This document shows, one piece after another, positions 8,599 to 17,202 of a DNA stretch of 64,000 nucleotides (its first letter is position 1; the number at the start of each line of letters is the position of its first letter). Origin of the DNA: Desulfosporosinus sp. (GTDB taxonomy: Bacteria; Bacillota; Desulfitobacteriia; Desulfitobacteriales; Desulfitobacteriaceae); the NCBI GenBank assembly GCA_003513495.1, contig DOPM01000055.1, positions 1 to 64,000 of the forward strand, read 5' to 3'. A program made the translations under genes and the position numbers. The notes beneath the pieces are model-generated. The model ran no database searches and was not told the origin of the DNA. It worked only from the letters and a program-made list of their open reading frames with translations.

Positions 8599-9621
8599 CT
8601 ATTCGTCCGGTAAAAGTCGGCGGAAGAGACTTTTACGGGCCAGAATTAATAAGACGACAACCCCCATGATGATTGATGAAATGGACGTCGGCACACCAGC
8701 CATACGCTGCATTCCTAATGAACCAACCTGAAGTGCTGCGATGCCCAGGGCTGAGATGACCACGCCTAGGGGGTGATTTTTCCCCAACAGGGCAACGATA
8801 ATGGCAATATACCCATAGCCTGGGGAGATACCTTCAAGCAGCTTGTGATGCAGTCCGGATACCTCGCACACACCTGCAATTCCGGCAAGACCGCCGCTTA
8901 TCAAAGAGGAAAGAACAATGTTTTTATACACAGAAATACCCGAGCATTTACTGGCCCTAGGATTCAGACCAACCGCCCGCATTTCATACCCAATAGGCGT
9001 CTTCCAAACCAGAATCCAGACGAGGACTACACTAATTAGTGCAACCAAGAGACCTGCGTGAAGCCGCGTAGTGCTCATAAAGACTGGCAGTGTCGCGCTG
9101 TCCGGCAGAAATGCCGACATTGGTAAAGAACTGGAGGGGTCCTTAAGAATAGTACGCACCAAAATACCTACAATACTTATCGCGATATAATTAAACATAA
9201 GGGTAGTAATCACTTCTGAAATCCCGAATCGGGCCTTTAAAAATCCTGGGATAACCGACCAAACTCCGCCGAAAACAAACCCGCCTAGGATCACCAATGG
9301 AATCATAAGGATTGCCGGCAGATCGTTAAGCCAGAAGGCCATGCAGGTAACGGCAATGGCCCCCATGTAAAGCTGCCCTTCGGCACCGATGTTGATAAAT
9401 CCGCTCCGGGCACCTACAGCCACGCCTAAACCTGTCAGAATCAAAGGTATTGCTTTCACTAAAACCTCTGAAACTGAATAGAAGGAGCCGAAAATACCGG
9501 ATAGAAAGCTGAAGAATGCCTGGTTTACGTTGCTGCCAACCATAAGGATCAGCAAAATTGAGATTCCTAACGTCAGGATAGCAATACCGAGAAACGAGAG
9601 AACGTTTCCAGACTGTTTCAT
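8599..9621 (-). CDS. ABC transporter permease, nucleoside type (first subunit)
   Basis: The 340-residue protein has about ten hydrophobic segments and the conserved GLGVAVGARSGFINIGAEGQLYMG motif region (about residues 63-86) of NupP/YufP permeases. The loop EMRAVGLNPRASKCSGI contacts the ATPase. Its ATG overlaps the TGA of the ATPase gene by four bases, with GGGAGG upstream. It pairs with the following permease as a heterodimer in the membrane. Confidence 0.85.
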   Translation of the reverse strand: MKQSGNVLSFLGIAILTLGISILLILMVGSNVNQAFFSFLSGIFGSFYSVSEVLVKAIPLILTGLGVAVGARSGFINIGAEGQLYMGAIAVTCMAFWLNDLPAILMIPLVILGGFVFGGVWSVIPGFLKARFGISEVITTLMFNYIAISIVGILVRTILKDPSSSLPMSAFLPDSATLPVFMSTTRLHAGLLVALISVVLVWILVWKTPIGYEMRAVGLNPRASKCSGISVYKNIVLSSLISGGLAGIAGVCEVSGLHHKLLEGISPGYGYIAIIVALLGKNHPLGVVISALGIAALQVGSLGMQRMAGVPTSISSIIMGVVVLLILARKSLFRRLLPDE

Positions 9622-11147
9622 AGTGATTCCTCCCTTACCTCAGACGTTCTCCCAGCCATCATAAGGCCAATATGAGAGAGATTCAGATCTTTGGTGTTAG
9701 GAAAAATCCCCATGAAGCGACCTTTATAAATCACGGCGATCCTATCGCTCAGTAAAAGGATCTCCTCTAAGTCGGCCGAAATGAGGAGAATACAGCACCC
9801 TTTCGACCGACGCTGAAGAAGCTGCTGTTGGACAAACTCTGTTGCACCAATATCAAGACCCCGTGTCGGCTGATGCGCCACAATCGCTTTGGGGTCACCT
9901 GCCATTTCCCGTGCCAGGATCAACTTTTGCTGGTTTCCGCCGGAGAGGTTGCGCAAGGGAGTATTTAAATCCGGGGTTTTGATGGCGTATTCTTCCACTA
10001 CCTTTTTTGTGTCTTCCCACACTAATCGGGCATTGATCAGTCCACCCTTAATAAACTGTTGTTCAGTGTGGGTTTTTAAAAGCATATTATCTGTTAGATT
10101 CATATCCATGACTAGGCCATCCTGCTGACGATCGTCTGAAATATAGCCAATCCCAAGCTTCTTGCGTTCAAGTACACTCATTGAGCTCATATCTAGGCCG
10201 TCCAGTCCAATCTTCCCACTGCTCTGTTTACGGATGCCCAGAATTACCTCGACTAACTCCTTTTGCCCGTTCCCATCGACACCGGCGACGCCGACGATCT
10301 CCCCAGGTGCAATCTGCAAGGAAATCGAATCAAGCCCTTTTATATTTTTTTCCTTCAGTGAGACATCCTCTAGGAGGAGTCCCTCCCTGCCAGCATCGGG
10401 CACGATAGGCTCTCGCTGGATACTGTTAAGCTGTCGTCCGATCATATACTGAGACAACTCTTGCTCTGTAATGTCACTGGTTTTTTCTGTAACTACATTA
10501 CACCCGTCGCGCAGAACTGTTACACGGTCGGTAATACTCATAATCTCGGGGATGCGGTGAGTAATTATGATAACCGATCGACCGTCGGCGCGCAGTTTGC
10601 GCAGTACCTCAAAAAAGTATTCTGTCTCCTGTGGAGTAAGCATTGCTGTAGGCTCGTCCAAGATTAGCAGTTCTGCATCCCGGTAGAGAAGCTTAATAAT
10701 CTCAACTCTCTGTTGTTCGCCCACGGACAGGGAGGAAATATAAGCATTAACATCGATCTCAAGACCGTATTTTTCCGAAACTTCTGTAATGGTTGCATTA
10801 AGTGCCTTACGGTCAGGAAATGGATATCCTTTTTCTCTGAGTCCAAGGGTTATGTTCTGAGAAACGGTTAAGGTAGGCACTAGCATAAAATGCTGATGAA
10901 CCATGCCGATATGACAAGCAATGGCCTCTCTGGGTGATGTAAAGGAAACCTCTTGCCCTTTCCAGAGAATAACACCGGAATCCCTTGAATAGATGCCATA
11001 TAAAATGTTCATCAAGGTAGTCTTCCCAGCACCATTTTCTCCTAGAAGCGCATGGATTTCTCCTGGCATCAGATCAAAACACACCCGATTATTGGCCCTT
11101 TTCCCAAAAAAAGATTTACAGATGTTCTTCATGGAAAGCAAAGCCAT
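9618..11147 (-). CDS. ABC transporter ATP-binding protein, double-domain, nucleoside type
   Basis: The 509-residue protein holds two ABC cassettes. The first has Walker A GENGAGKTT (about 36-44), signature LSVGEQQRVEI and Walker B ELLILDEPTA. The second has a degenerate Walker A (GVDGNGQKEL) and signature LSGGNQQKLILARE, with the Walker B aspartate replaced (AIVAHQPTRGLDIG), as is usual for NupO/YufO and sugar-type ATPases. It energises the two downstream permeases. It starts 89 bases after the binding-protein gene, across a hairpin. Confidence 0.9.
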   Translation of the reverse strand: MALLSMKNICKSFFGKRANNRVCFDLMPGEIHALLGENGAGKTTLMNILYGIYSRDSGVILWKGQEVSFTSPREAIACHIGMVHQHFMLVPTLTVSQNITLGLREKGYPFPDRKALNATITEVSEKYGLEIDVNAYISSLSVGEQQRVEIIKLLYRDAELLILDEPTAMLTPQETEYFFEVLRKLRADGRSVIIITHRIPEIMSITDRVTVLRDGCNVVTEKTSDITEQELSQYMIGRQLNSIQREPIVPDAGREGLLLEDVSLKEKNIKGLDSISLQIAPGEIVGVAGVDGNGQKELVEVILGIRKQSSGKIGLDGLDMSSMSVLERKKLGIGYISDDRQQDGLVMDMNLTDNMLLKTHTEQQFIKGGLINARLVWEDTKKVVEEYAIKTPDLNTPLRNLSGGNQQKLILAREMAGDPKAIVAHQPTRGLDIGATEFVQQQLLQRRSKGCCILLISADLEEILLLSDRIAVIYKGRFMGIFPNTKDLNLSHIGLMMAGRTSEVREESL

Positions 11148-11172
11148 GATTCATCATCCTCTCCTAAAAAGA

Positions 11173-11221
11173 AGAAGATGTCTCTGGACAGTTCTCAACA
11201 TTATCCATCGAGACATCTTCT
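11173..11221 (-). terminator. Intra-operon stem-loop after the binding-protein gene
   Basis: Arms AGAAGATGTCTC (11173-11184) and GAGACATCTTCT (11210-11221) pair perfectly over 12 bases. On the minus strand the structure is followed by TTCTTTTTA just before the ATPase ribosome binding site. Such hairpins usually allow more solute-binding protein than transporter to be made; this role is inferred. Confidence 0.6.
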
Positions 11222-11235
11222 AAAAATGGTTATGC

Positions 11236-12240
11236 CTATTTTGTGGATTTCTCGATAACAGGAACGGTAAAGGTTCCGTCAATAATCTGTTGCTTGGTCT
11301 CTTCTATCAGTTTTTTGGTAGCTTCGGGAATTTTGCTCTCGAACGAATGGTAGGAGGAAATATCGACGACCTTTTCTTTCATGCCCAAGTGCGTAATACC
11401 GCCTTTAAAGGTGCCATTTTTCACTGCATCGACAGCGGTTAGAATGACTGTTGGCATATTATACACAGTCGAACACATGACAGTGTTAGGGGCGATTGAA
11501 TTCTGGTCATATGAATTCCCGCAAGCCAGTATGCCTTTTTCCTCTGCAGCCTTAATAGCGCCTGTTCCCGCCTGGTTCGCAACATGGTAGAGAACATCTG
11601 CACCCTTGTCAATCATGGACAGCGCCGCATCTTTACCGGCAGAAACATCCGTAAAGGAATTTACGTAGATTTCATAAACCACAATATCAGGATTTACTTT
11701 TTTTGCTCCCAGCTTAAAAGCCTCAAGTTCCTTGACAATAGAGGGTTGCTCGATACCACCGATTACCCCAATTTTACCGGTTTTGGACATTGAACCAGAC
11801 AGGATACCCATTAAATATCCGCCCTGCTCGCAGCTCATTACATAGGAAGCCATATTTTCAGCTTGTGAATTGGACTCAGTTGCCATGAAGTGGAGCTTAG
11901 GGAATTTTTCCGCCACACGAACTGCTGGATCACCAAACTGGAAGCCATGCCCGATGATTAAATCGTATCCCCGTGCTGCATAATCGTTGTAGGCTGATTC
12001 AGTATCGGCTACACCAACATTTTCCGAATAGGTTGTCTCCAACCCGTATTTCGATTCAGCTGCTTTAAGTCCCTCTAATGCAGTTGCATTCCAGCCCTGA
12101 TCATTTGCAGGACCCGAGAGAAGCAGCGCAACTTTCATTTTTTGCTCTTTTGACGAGGTCTCTTCTGCACCACCACTGCCACAACCCGTTAACAAGACTA
12201 ACAAACACATTAGAAGCGCTAAACCTTTTAAAATTTTCAT
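11236..12240 (-). CDS. BMP-family substrate-binding lipoprotein
   Basis: Residues 1-19 form a lipoprotein signal peptide ending in the lipobox LLTGC. The mature part contains the Bmp/Med family pattern KVALLLSGPANDQGWNATALEGL and GYDLIIGHGFQFGD, as in PnrA/BmpA purine nucleoside receptors. Length is 334. I take ATG 12240, preceded by GAGGAGGAATAG, instead of the in-frame upstream codon that lies inside the amidohydrolase gene. It is the extracellular receptor for the downstream ABC transporter. Confidence 0.9.
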   Translation of the reverse strand: MKILKGLALLMCLLVLLTGCGSGGAEETSSKEQKMKVALLLSGPANDQGWNATALEGLKAAESKYGLETTYSENVGVADTESAYNDYAARGYDLIIGHGFQFGDPAVRVAEKFPKLHFMATESNSQAENMASYVMSCEQGGYLMGILSGSMSKTGKIGVIGGIEQPSIVKELEAFKLGAKKVNPDIVVYEIYVNSFTDVSAGKDAALSMIDKGADVLYHVANQAGTGAIKAAEEKGILACGNSYDQNSIAPNTVMCSTVYNMPTVILTAVDAVKNGTFKGGITHLGMKEKVVDISSYHSFESKIPEATKKLIEETKQQIIDGTFTVPVIEKSTK

Positions 12241-12274
12241 CTCTATTCCTCCTCTGAATTCTTTTGATTTTATA

Positions 12275-13660
12275 TTAGCGGAATGCCTCACACTCATTGC
12301 GGAGCACCCGCGTACAAACCTTTTCCCCCTGTTCCATCAAAGCCTGTTCATCAACACCCAACAGTTGACCGTCCCGAAACACAACGTTCCCGTTAACCAT
12401 GGTCAGCCAAACAGGACCAGTCACGCCGACCCGAGCTAGGATATTGCTAGGGTCATGCAGGGTGCCCGTCAGTTCCAGCACTCCAGTATTAATCATGAAC
12501 AAGTCAGCCGCTTTTCCAACCTCCAAGGACCCAAGTTTGTCCCGTCCCAAGGTTTTGGCACCGTTAACAGTTGCAATTTTCAGCAACTCATAAGGGGAAA
12601 GACAACCCCCTCGCGCTTTACTGTGGTAAGCTTGCATCAGATAAGCCATTCTGAGGGAATCGAGCAAACTTGAACTATCATTGGTAGCAGAACCGTCACA
12701 TCCAAGACTAATGACCACATTATCCTTCTGGAGAGCTTTCATATCAAGGATCGGGAAACCGCCCAAGACAGCAGGCGAAGGACAATGGGAAACCCCAGTG
12801 CCGGTTTGTCCCATTACTTTGAATTCTTCAGGTAACAGCTCCCATCCATGGGCAATCCAAACATCCGGGCCAATAAAGCCAATTTCCTCACACCATTCAA
12901 GGGTTCGCTTATTCCAGCGTTCCTGCATTATGATGTTTTCTCCTTCGCCAAGATGGGTATGCAAGCGCACGCCCTTTGCCCTGGCTAGAGCCACCGATTC
13001 TTTGAAGGTGTCTATGTAACTGTTAATCGGCTGGCAGGGCGCCACCACAATCTGCTTCATTGAAAAGGGTGCAGGATCGTGATACAAATCAATCAAACGC
13101 TCACAATCGTAAATAAACTCCTCGGTGGTTTCCAGCATATCCTCGGGGATCGTGCTCCCTTTGCTGCGCGGGAGTGTATTGGTCCCTCTTCCGGCGTGAT
13201 ACCGGATGCCCAGTTGAGCTGCCGCTTCCATCTGTCTATCGACCAGCAACTTACCCGACGCACTTGTATAGCAATATTGATGATCGAAAGCGCAGGTGCA
13301 TCCATGCTTGAGCAAGTCTCCCATGGCAGTCAATGACGAGTAATAGATGACCTCAGAATTAATTTTTTGAAAGATACGGTAGATTTTGTCAAGCCATTCG
13401 ACGACCAGCATATTAGGATAATCTATGGTCATCAGATTCCGGACAAACGTTTGGAAAAAGTGGTGATGTGTGTTAATCAGACCGGGATAAACGAATTTGT
13501 CACGGCCGTCGATCACTTCAGCTTCCTGTGACGACAAGTTCTTGCCTATCTGCAAAATCTGTGGTCCCTCGATAAGGATATCGGTATCATAAAGGACTTG
13601 ATCTGCAGCGTTACAAGTTACAATTGCCCTTGCATTTTTTATTAAGATTTTTTTTCCCAT
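12275..13660 (-). CDS. Amidohydrolase, 8-oxoguanine deaminase type
   Basis: The 461-residue protein is an AtzA/TrzA-type metal-dependent deaminase. It has the metal motif HHHFFQT (65-71), then HTHLGEGE, an AHGWELLP histidine and the acidic metal site GCDGSATNDSSSLLDS. The HHHFFQT..RN segment and GSATNDSSS are typical of 8-oxoguanine deaminases and their hydroxyatrazine-hydrolase relatives, which turn 8-oxoguanine into urate. It is first in the operon with a BMP-type purine transporter, which supports a purine substrate. Guanine or another aminopurine cannot be excluded from sequence alone. Confidence 0.8.
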   Translation of the reverse strand: MGKKILIKNARAIVTCNAADQVLYDTDILIEGPQILQIGKNLSSQEAEVIDGRDKFVYPGLINTHHHFFQTFVRNLMTIDYPNMLVVEWLDKIYRIFQKINSEVIYYSSLTAMGDLLKHGCTCAFDHQYCYTSASGKLLVDRQMEAAAQLGIRYHAGRGTNTLPRSKGSTIPEDMLETTEEFIYDCERLIDLYHDPAPFSMKQIVVAPCQPINSYIDTFKESVALARAKGVRLHTHLGEGENIIMQERWNKRTLEWCEEIGFIGPDVWIAHGWELLPEEFKVMGQTGTGVSHCPSPAVLGGFPILDMKALQKDNVVISLGCDGSATNDSSSLLDSLRMAYLMQAYHSKARGGCLSPYELLKIATVNGAKTLGRDKLGSLEVGKAADLFMINTGVLELTGTLHDPSNILARVGVTGPVWLTMVNGNVVFRDGQLLGVDEQALMEQGEKVCTRVLRNECEAFR

Positions 13661-13740
13661 CTTGCCTTCATTGCCTTTCTAATGTCGATATTAATTTGTT
13701 TTGATCGGCAACAGTTTCTTTTCCATTGCGATATATTCGT

Positions 13741-13771
13741 ATTCTATACCCTATAGTTACTATAGGGTCAA
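13741..13771 (-). promoter_or_regulatory. MerR-type promoter and operator of the deaminase/transport operon
   Basis: On the minus strand -35 TTGACC (13766-13771) and -10 TAGAAT (13741-13746) are 19 bases apart. Between them lies a perfect 21-bp inverted repeat (13748-13768) with arms ACCCTATAGT and ACTATAGGGT around one base. A 19-bp spacer filled by a palindrome is the hallmark of promoters twisted into register by MerR activators. It sits 81 bases before the amidohydrolase start. The MerR gene at 6714-7517 is the likely partner. Confidence 0.75.
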
Positions 13772-13831
13772 GTACCTTTTTAGATTGCAAATCGGTTTGC
13801 CTTAATACAAATTGCATCCATAATACCCCCC

Positions 13832-13990
13832 TTAAGAAAACGCTATCTTTTTACTATACATGTCTTTGTATGAAAGCAACTCAAGGGCAGTGTCATCCGG
13901 AAGAAGGAACGACTGAAGGATCTTGATCCTTCGCTGCGCTCAGGATGACATGAGTGAAAGAGGACTCTAAAGTTATGCTTTCTGAAACGC
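13832..13990. repeat. Dispersed intergenic repeat, copy 2
   Basis: This is the second copy of the element at 2607-2760. The 3' part (13923-13987) matches copy 1 with few differences. Here the element also folds on itself: TGTCATCC (13891-13898) pairs with GGATGACA (13943-13950), and GAAGGATC with GATCCTTC inside. It lies directly beside a terminator, as does copy 1. No coding potential. Confidence 0.75.
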
Positions 13991-14018
13991 AAAAAAAACA
14001 GGCGCTTAAGAGCGCCTG
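13991..14018 (-). terminator. Terminator of the MocR-like gene
   Basis: On the minus strand CAGGCGCT and AGCGCCTG pair around a four-base loop and run into eight T residues. It lies 31 bases after the stop codon of the MocR-like gene. Confidence 0.85.
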
Positions 14019-14049
14019 CCAAAAAGTATAGAATTATGAGTAAATCACT

Positions 14050-15381
14050 TCAATACACTCGAAAAGGATTGATTTCCTGACCAATTAGCCTAACAGCTTT
14101 TCTTATATCATCGTCATTCGCTTTACAAACACATAACCGCAAAGCTTCCGAATGAGGGATGCCGTCGATATAACAACTATTTGTACTGTTTAAAAGCACA
14201 TTATGATTCGCAAGCCTTTTTACAAGAGTATCAGCTGAAAGACCTTCTATGTCTATACAGGCATAGATCCCGGTGGGAGGGATATAGCATTTTACTATAT
14301 TATTTAGTTCACAGGCCTCCCGCAAAACATCCATTTTTTCTTTGTAAAACCGTTTAATTCTTTGCACATGGAACTTGTACATACTACTTTTCAAGTAGAT
14401 TTCCAGTGCTCCCTGTGTAAGGATCGGGGAATTGAGATCGATGCTCCGTTTATAGGTTATAAATACATCCTGTAACTCCTTAGGTACTATAGCCATTCCC
14501 AAGCGCAATCCTGGCAGCAATGTTTTTGAAAAGCTTCGTATGTAGATAATCCTTTCTTGCTCCCCCAAAGCATACATAGGATCCGCCTTTGTATCCAGTT
14601 CCAAATCTGCTAAATAATCATCCTCAATAATATAGACACCGTAATGATTAGCAAGCCTTATTATTTCCCTCTTTTGTCTGTTGTCATAGCAAAATCCTGT
14701 AGGGTTTTGATATCTTGGCATTGTATAAAAAAATTTAATATCTGATCTTTTAAATATTGATTCCAGTTCATTTAGATCCAGACCCTTATGTGTTCTTCGA
14801 ATACCAACAATTGGAGTTTTGTTACATTTCATTACTTGAAGCATTACAGGATATGTTGGTTGTTCTACTAGTACTTTAGTCCGACCATTGGGAAAAGGGA
14901 TAGTCCCCAGAATATATAACGCCTGCTGAGATCCGTTAGTTATAAAAATATTTTTTGGTTTTGTAAATACCTGAAAATTCACCAAGTGTTTAGCTAAACT
15001 CATTATTAGTTCTGACATACCCTGGGCTGTTGAGTATTCAAACAGCTTTTTTTCATATAACGAAATCGCTTTTTCCATACAATGATGGAAATCCTTATAA
15101 GGATTAATCGAATCGTGAGGACATGCTGTCGCTAGATCGACTACGGCAGTACTTCTATCTTCGATAGCAACTGATTTTACAACAAAAAAGCCACTTTTAG
15201 GAAAAGCAAAGATTAAATGCTCTGACTCAAGCAATTTATAAGCTTTTACAATTGTATCTGAATTACAACATAATTCTTTGGAGAGTGTTTTTATCGATGG
15301 TAGCTTCTCGCTAGGCCTATATATACCAGAAAAGATTTTTTGTCTTATAAAATCGGCAGCTATCTCATATTTGTAGGACAT
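14050..15381 (-). CDS. MocR-like regulator (GntR HTH fused to aminotransferase domain)
   Basis: The first 75 residues are a GntR winged helix (YRPSEKLPSIKTLSKELCCNSDTIVKAYKLLESE). The rest (about 100-440) is a fold-type I aminotransferase-like domain with FITNGSQQALY, the NPTGFCYDN.R loop, IEDDYLADLE and the PLP lysine in IRSFSKTLLPGLRLG. Length 443 is normal for MocR/PdxR-type regulators, which sense PLP adducts. It faces the GNAT gene across a 151-bp divergent region, so that gene is a possible target. The effector is unknown. Confidence 0.85.
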   Translation of the reverse strand: MSYKYEIAADFIRQKIFSGIYRPSEKLPSIKTLSKELCCNSDTIVKAYKLLESEHLIFAFPKSGFFVVKSVAIEDRSTAVVDLATACPHDSINPYKDFHHCMEKAISLYEKKLFEYSTAQGMSELIMSLAKHLVNFQVFTKPKNIFITNGSQQALYILGTIPFPNGRTKVLVEQPTYPVMLQVMKCNKTPIVGIRRTHKGLDLNELESIFKRSDIKFFYTMPRYQNPTGFCYDNRQKREIIRLANHYGVYIIEDDYLADLELDTKADPMYALGEQERIIYIRSFSKTLLPGLRLGMAIVPKELQDVFITYKRSIDLNSPILTQGALEIYLKSSMYKFHVQRIKRFYKEKMDVLREACELNNIVKCYIPPTGIYACIDIEGLSADTLVKRLANHNVLLNSTNSCYIDGIPHSEALRLCVCKANDDDIRKAVRLIGQEINPFRVY

Positions 15382-15532
15382 AGTCGATAACCCCTCTTCT
15401 GTACCGGTATAGGTTAAGAATTATTTTCTAGCTTTGGTCTACCTGCTTCAATTAAACTAAATCTAAACGTGAATAAGAGCTAAGTTAACAAGGCCTTAAG
15501 ACGAAAACCAGATACTCAAGGGGGGATTTTAT

Positions 15533-16381
15533 ATGATCCAATTGAATGTCAATTCTTATGACAAAGTTATTAAGCCATTGAAAAGCGTAACAATAAATAC
15601 GTTATTTGCTAAATCAGTTATTAATCAGCAAGTACCTGGTTCGGTTTATGTTGATTGCCCCATTAACCCAAGAGTATTTTATATTGTACATCCCTATGGC
15701 ATGTCTTTACTTTTCGGCGAAACAGAAAATGCCAATTTTAATGATCACTTATTTGTGTATTTAACAAATAAGGAAAAGCTTAGAAATAAGGAAGAATGGT
15801 TACAGGTATTTCCAAAATCTTGGAACAAAAAACTTGAAAGTTTACTAGCTTCTTATTTAATAAAAAAAGATTTCACAAATAAGATAGAGTTTTTAGGCAC
15901 TAATTACGACAATAGAAAAGTGGTGGAGAACACAAGGGTTAATTTTGTTTTTAATCCTAACGAGTATAGAAACGTTAAAACAAAATTTAGTAGACAAAGA
16001 GAGGAAATAGTCCGGGTAACTAAAGAAACCTTCAGGAATTTCGAGGGAAATGTTGTCCCCAAATATTTTTGGAAAGATGAAAATCAGTTTGAAAATAAGG
16101 GAATAGGCTTTAATCTGATTTACGATAATACTGTAGTATCAATCGCATTTTCGTCTTTCAGGGTCAAGAACCAATTAGAAATTGGGATTGAGACCTTAGA
16201 AAGGTATAGAAGTAAAGGGTTTGCATTATATGTTTGTTCCGCTCTAATTAATTATTGTATTGAAAACTCTTTGGAACCAGTTTGGTCATGCCGCCAGGAA
16301 AATACTGCCTCATACCAGTTAGCTCACAAGCTTGGCTTTATACCTACGCTTAGTATTCCATATTATAGACTTTTGGTATAG
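15533..16381 (+). CDS. GNAT acetyltransferase-like protein
   Basis: The 282-residue protein ends in a GNAT-type segment: VVSIAFSSFRVKNQLEIGIETLERYRSKG, then ALYVCSALINYC and SLEPVWSCRQENTASYQLAHKLGF. This is the arrangement of the GNAT_acetyltran (PF12746) group of Firmicutes. AAGGGGGG lies eight bases before the ATG. The substrate is unknown. It is transcribed divergently from the MocR-like regulator. Confidence 0.7.
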   Translation: MIQLNVNSYDKVIKPLKSVTINTLFAKSVINQQVPGSVYVDCPINPRVFYIVHPYGMSLLFGETENANFNDHLFVYLTNKEKLRNKEEWLQVFPKSWNKKLESLLASYLIKKDFTNKIEFLGTNYDNRKVVENTRVNFVFNPNEYRNVKTKFSRQREEIVRVTKETFRNFEGNVVPKYFWKDENQFENKGIGFNLIYDNTVVSIAFSSFRVKNQLEIGIETLERYRSKGFALYVCSALINYCIENSLEPVWSCRQENTASYQLAHKLGFIPTLSIPYYRLLV

Positions 16382-16418
16382 AACTACTTATCGCGCCTTA
16401 ATCTGCAAGAGAAGCGAT

Positions 16419-16946
16419 TTATCCCCTGTATTTTTTAGCTAATCCCTTCAAGAAATTTCTTGCGTATTTATCCCCACACTCTTTATAATTCTTATGTCCT
16501 TCCTTTCTTAATAGAGCACTTAATTCTCCTTTTGATATGATGACTCCTGCTTCCTTTAATATATCTATGATATCCTCACTTGATAGTGATAGCGCTATCT
16601 TAAGCTTCTTAAGCAGGATATTATTAGGATTTTCATTATTCTTTAGTCCTGGTTTTTCAGGTTCCCCTGGTTTTGAATCTTGCTTCCCTCTTTTAAGTAT
16701 TATCAAGCCATTTAAAAACGTTTCTAGCATACTGTTCTTACATTTTATATTCTCTTCCTTATCTTCTACCCCGTCCGGATCGTCAACTTCGTCGTTGTAG
16801 CGGTAAGTGTCTTTTGATTTCATAAGCAGCTTTCTTACTATTTCTTCTGTCAGTTCAGCTCCACCAAGTTTGAATATCTGTACCATTTGTGTATCCCTTA
16901 AATTGAGAGCATATCTTAATCGAATTAAAATATCATTATTATCCAT
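16419..16946 (-). CDS. DUF1456 (YehS-like) protein
   Basis: Two copies of a helical DUF1456 repeat are visible: NDILIRLRYALNLRDTQMVQIFKLGG (residues 4-29) and NNILLKKLKIALSLSSEDIIDILKEAG (about 108-134), each followed by a lysine-rich end with an LL.K element. Length 175 is near the family norm (about 155), with a longer charged linker. Function is unknown in the family. A TATAAT box lies at about 16983-16988 on the minus strand. Confidence 0.75.
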   Translation of the reverse strand: MDNNDILIRLRYALNLRDTQMVQIFKLGGAELTEEIVRKLLMKSKDTYRYNDEVDDPDGVEDKEENIKCKNSMLETFLNGLIILKRGKQDSKPGEPEKPGLKNNENPNNILLKKLKIALSLSSEDIIDILKEAGVIISKGELSALLRKEGHKNYKECGDKYARNFLKGLAKKYRG

Positions 16947-17040
16947 GGGTAATCCTCCCTACCTTTCTTAAACTATACTTCCATTATAGCATGAATATTA
17001 TTTATGGCAGAGCCACCGTACTGCCATGAGCTTTCCGGTA

Positions 17041-17090
17041 AAAATAGACCTCCTTATGTAGATTTTTACATCTTCAGGAGGAGGTTTTGC
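17041..17090. repeat. Small hairpin repeat, copy 1
   Basis: The 50 bases AAAATAGACCTCCTTATGTAG to GGAGGAGGTTTTGC form a hairpin: CCTCC pairs with GGAGG, and an inner stem (TGTAGA/TCT.CA) extends it. The same element occurs in opposite orientation at 23722-23772, about 80 percent identical by eye. The strong stem followed by TTTT could also terminate transcription. Confidence 0.6.
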
Positions 17091-17193
17091 TATTGCCCAT
17101 GGGATTGTAGCTAAGGATGGATAAACAATTAAAGGTGAAGTCTATGAAATAGACAAGAATACCTTGAAAAGGCTGGACCATCTTAAAGAGGGT
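17089..17193 (+). pseudogene. Remnant of an AIG2/gamma-glutamylcyclotransferase-like gene
   Basis: In one plus-strand frame the DNA reads AHGIVAKDG, a stop (TAA at 17122), then TIKGEVYEID and KNTLKRLDHLKEG. The pattern GIV...KGEVYEID...LKRLD..EG is that of small AIG2-like gamma-glutamylcyclotransferases (YtfP type), which are about 120 residues long. Only about 35 codons remain, without start codon and with an internal stop. It is a decayed fragment. Confidence 0.6.
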
Positions 17194-17202
17194 ATTTGTT
17201 TC

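Noticed and set aside
10664..10846. Minus-strand frame of 60 codons inside the ATPase gene
   Set aside because: It is an alternative frame inside a clearly conserved ABC ATPase.
12240..12297. Longer N-terminus of the BMP-family lipoprotein
   Set aside because: The extra 19 residues lie inside the amidohydrolase gene and would bury the lipoprotein signal; the strong ribosome binding site points to 12240.
13661..13850. Purine riboswitch before the deaminase operon
   Set aside because: The leader lacks the conserved core and paired loops of the purine riboswitch; the MerR-type promoter is the only regulatory structure seen.
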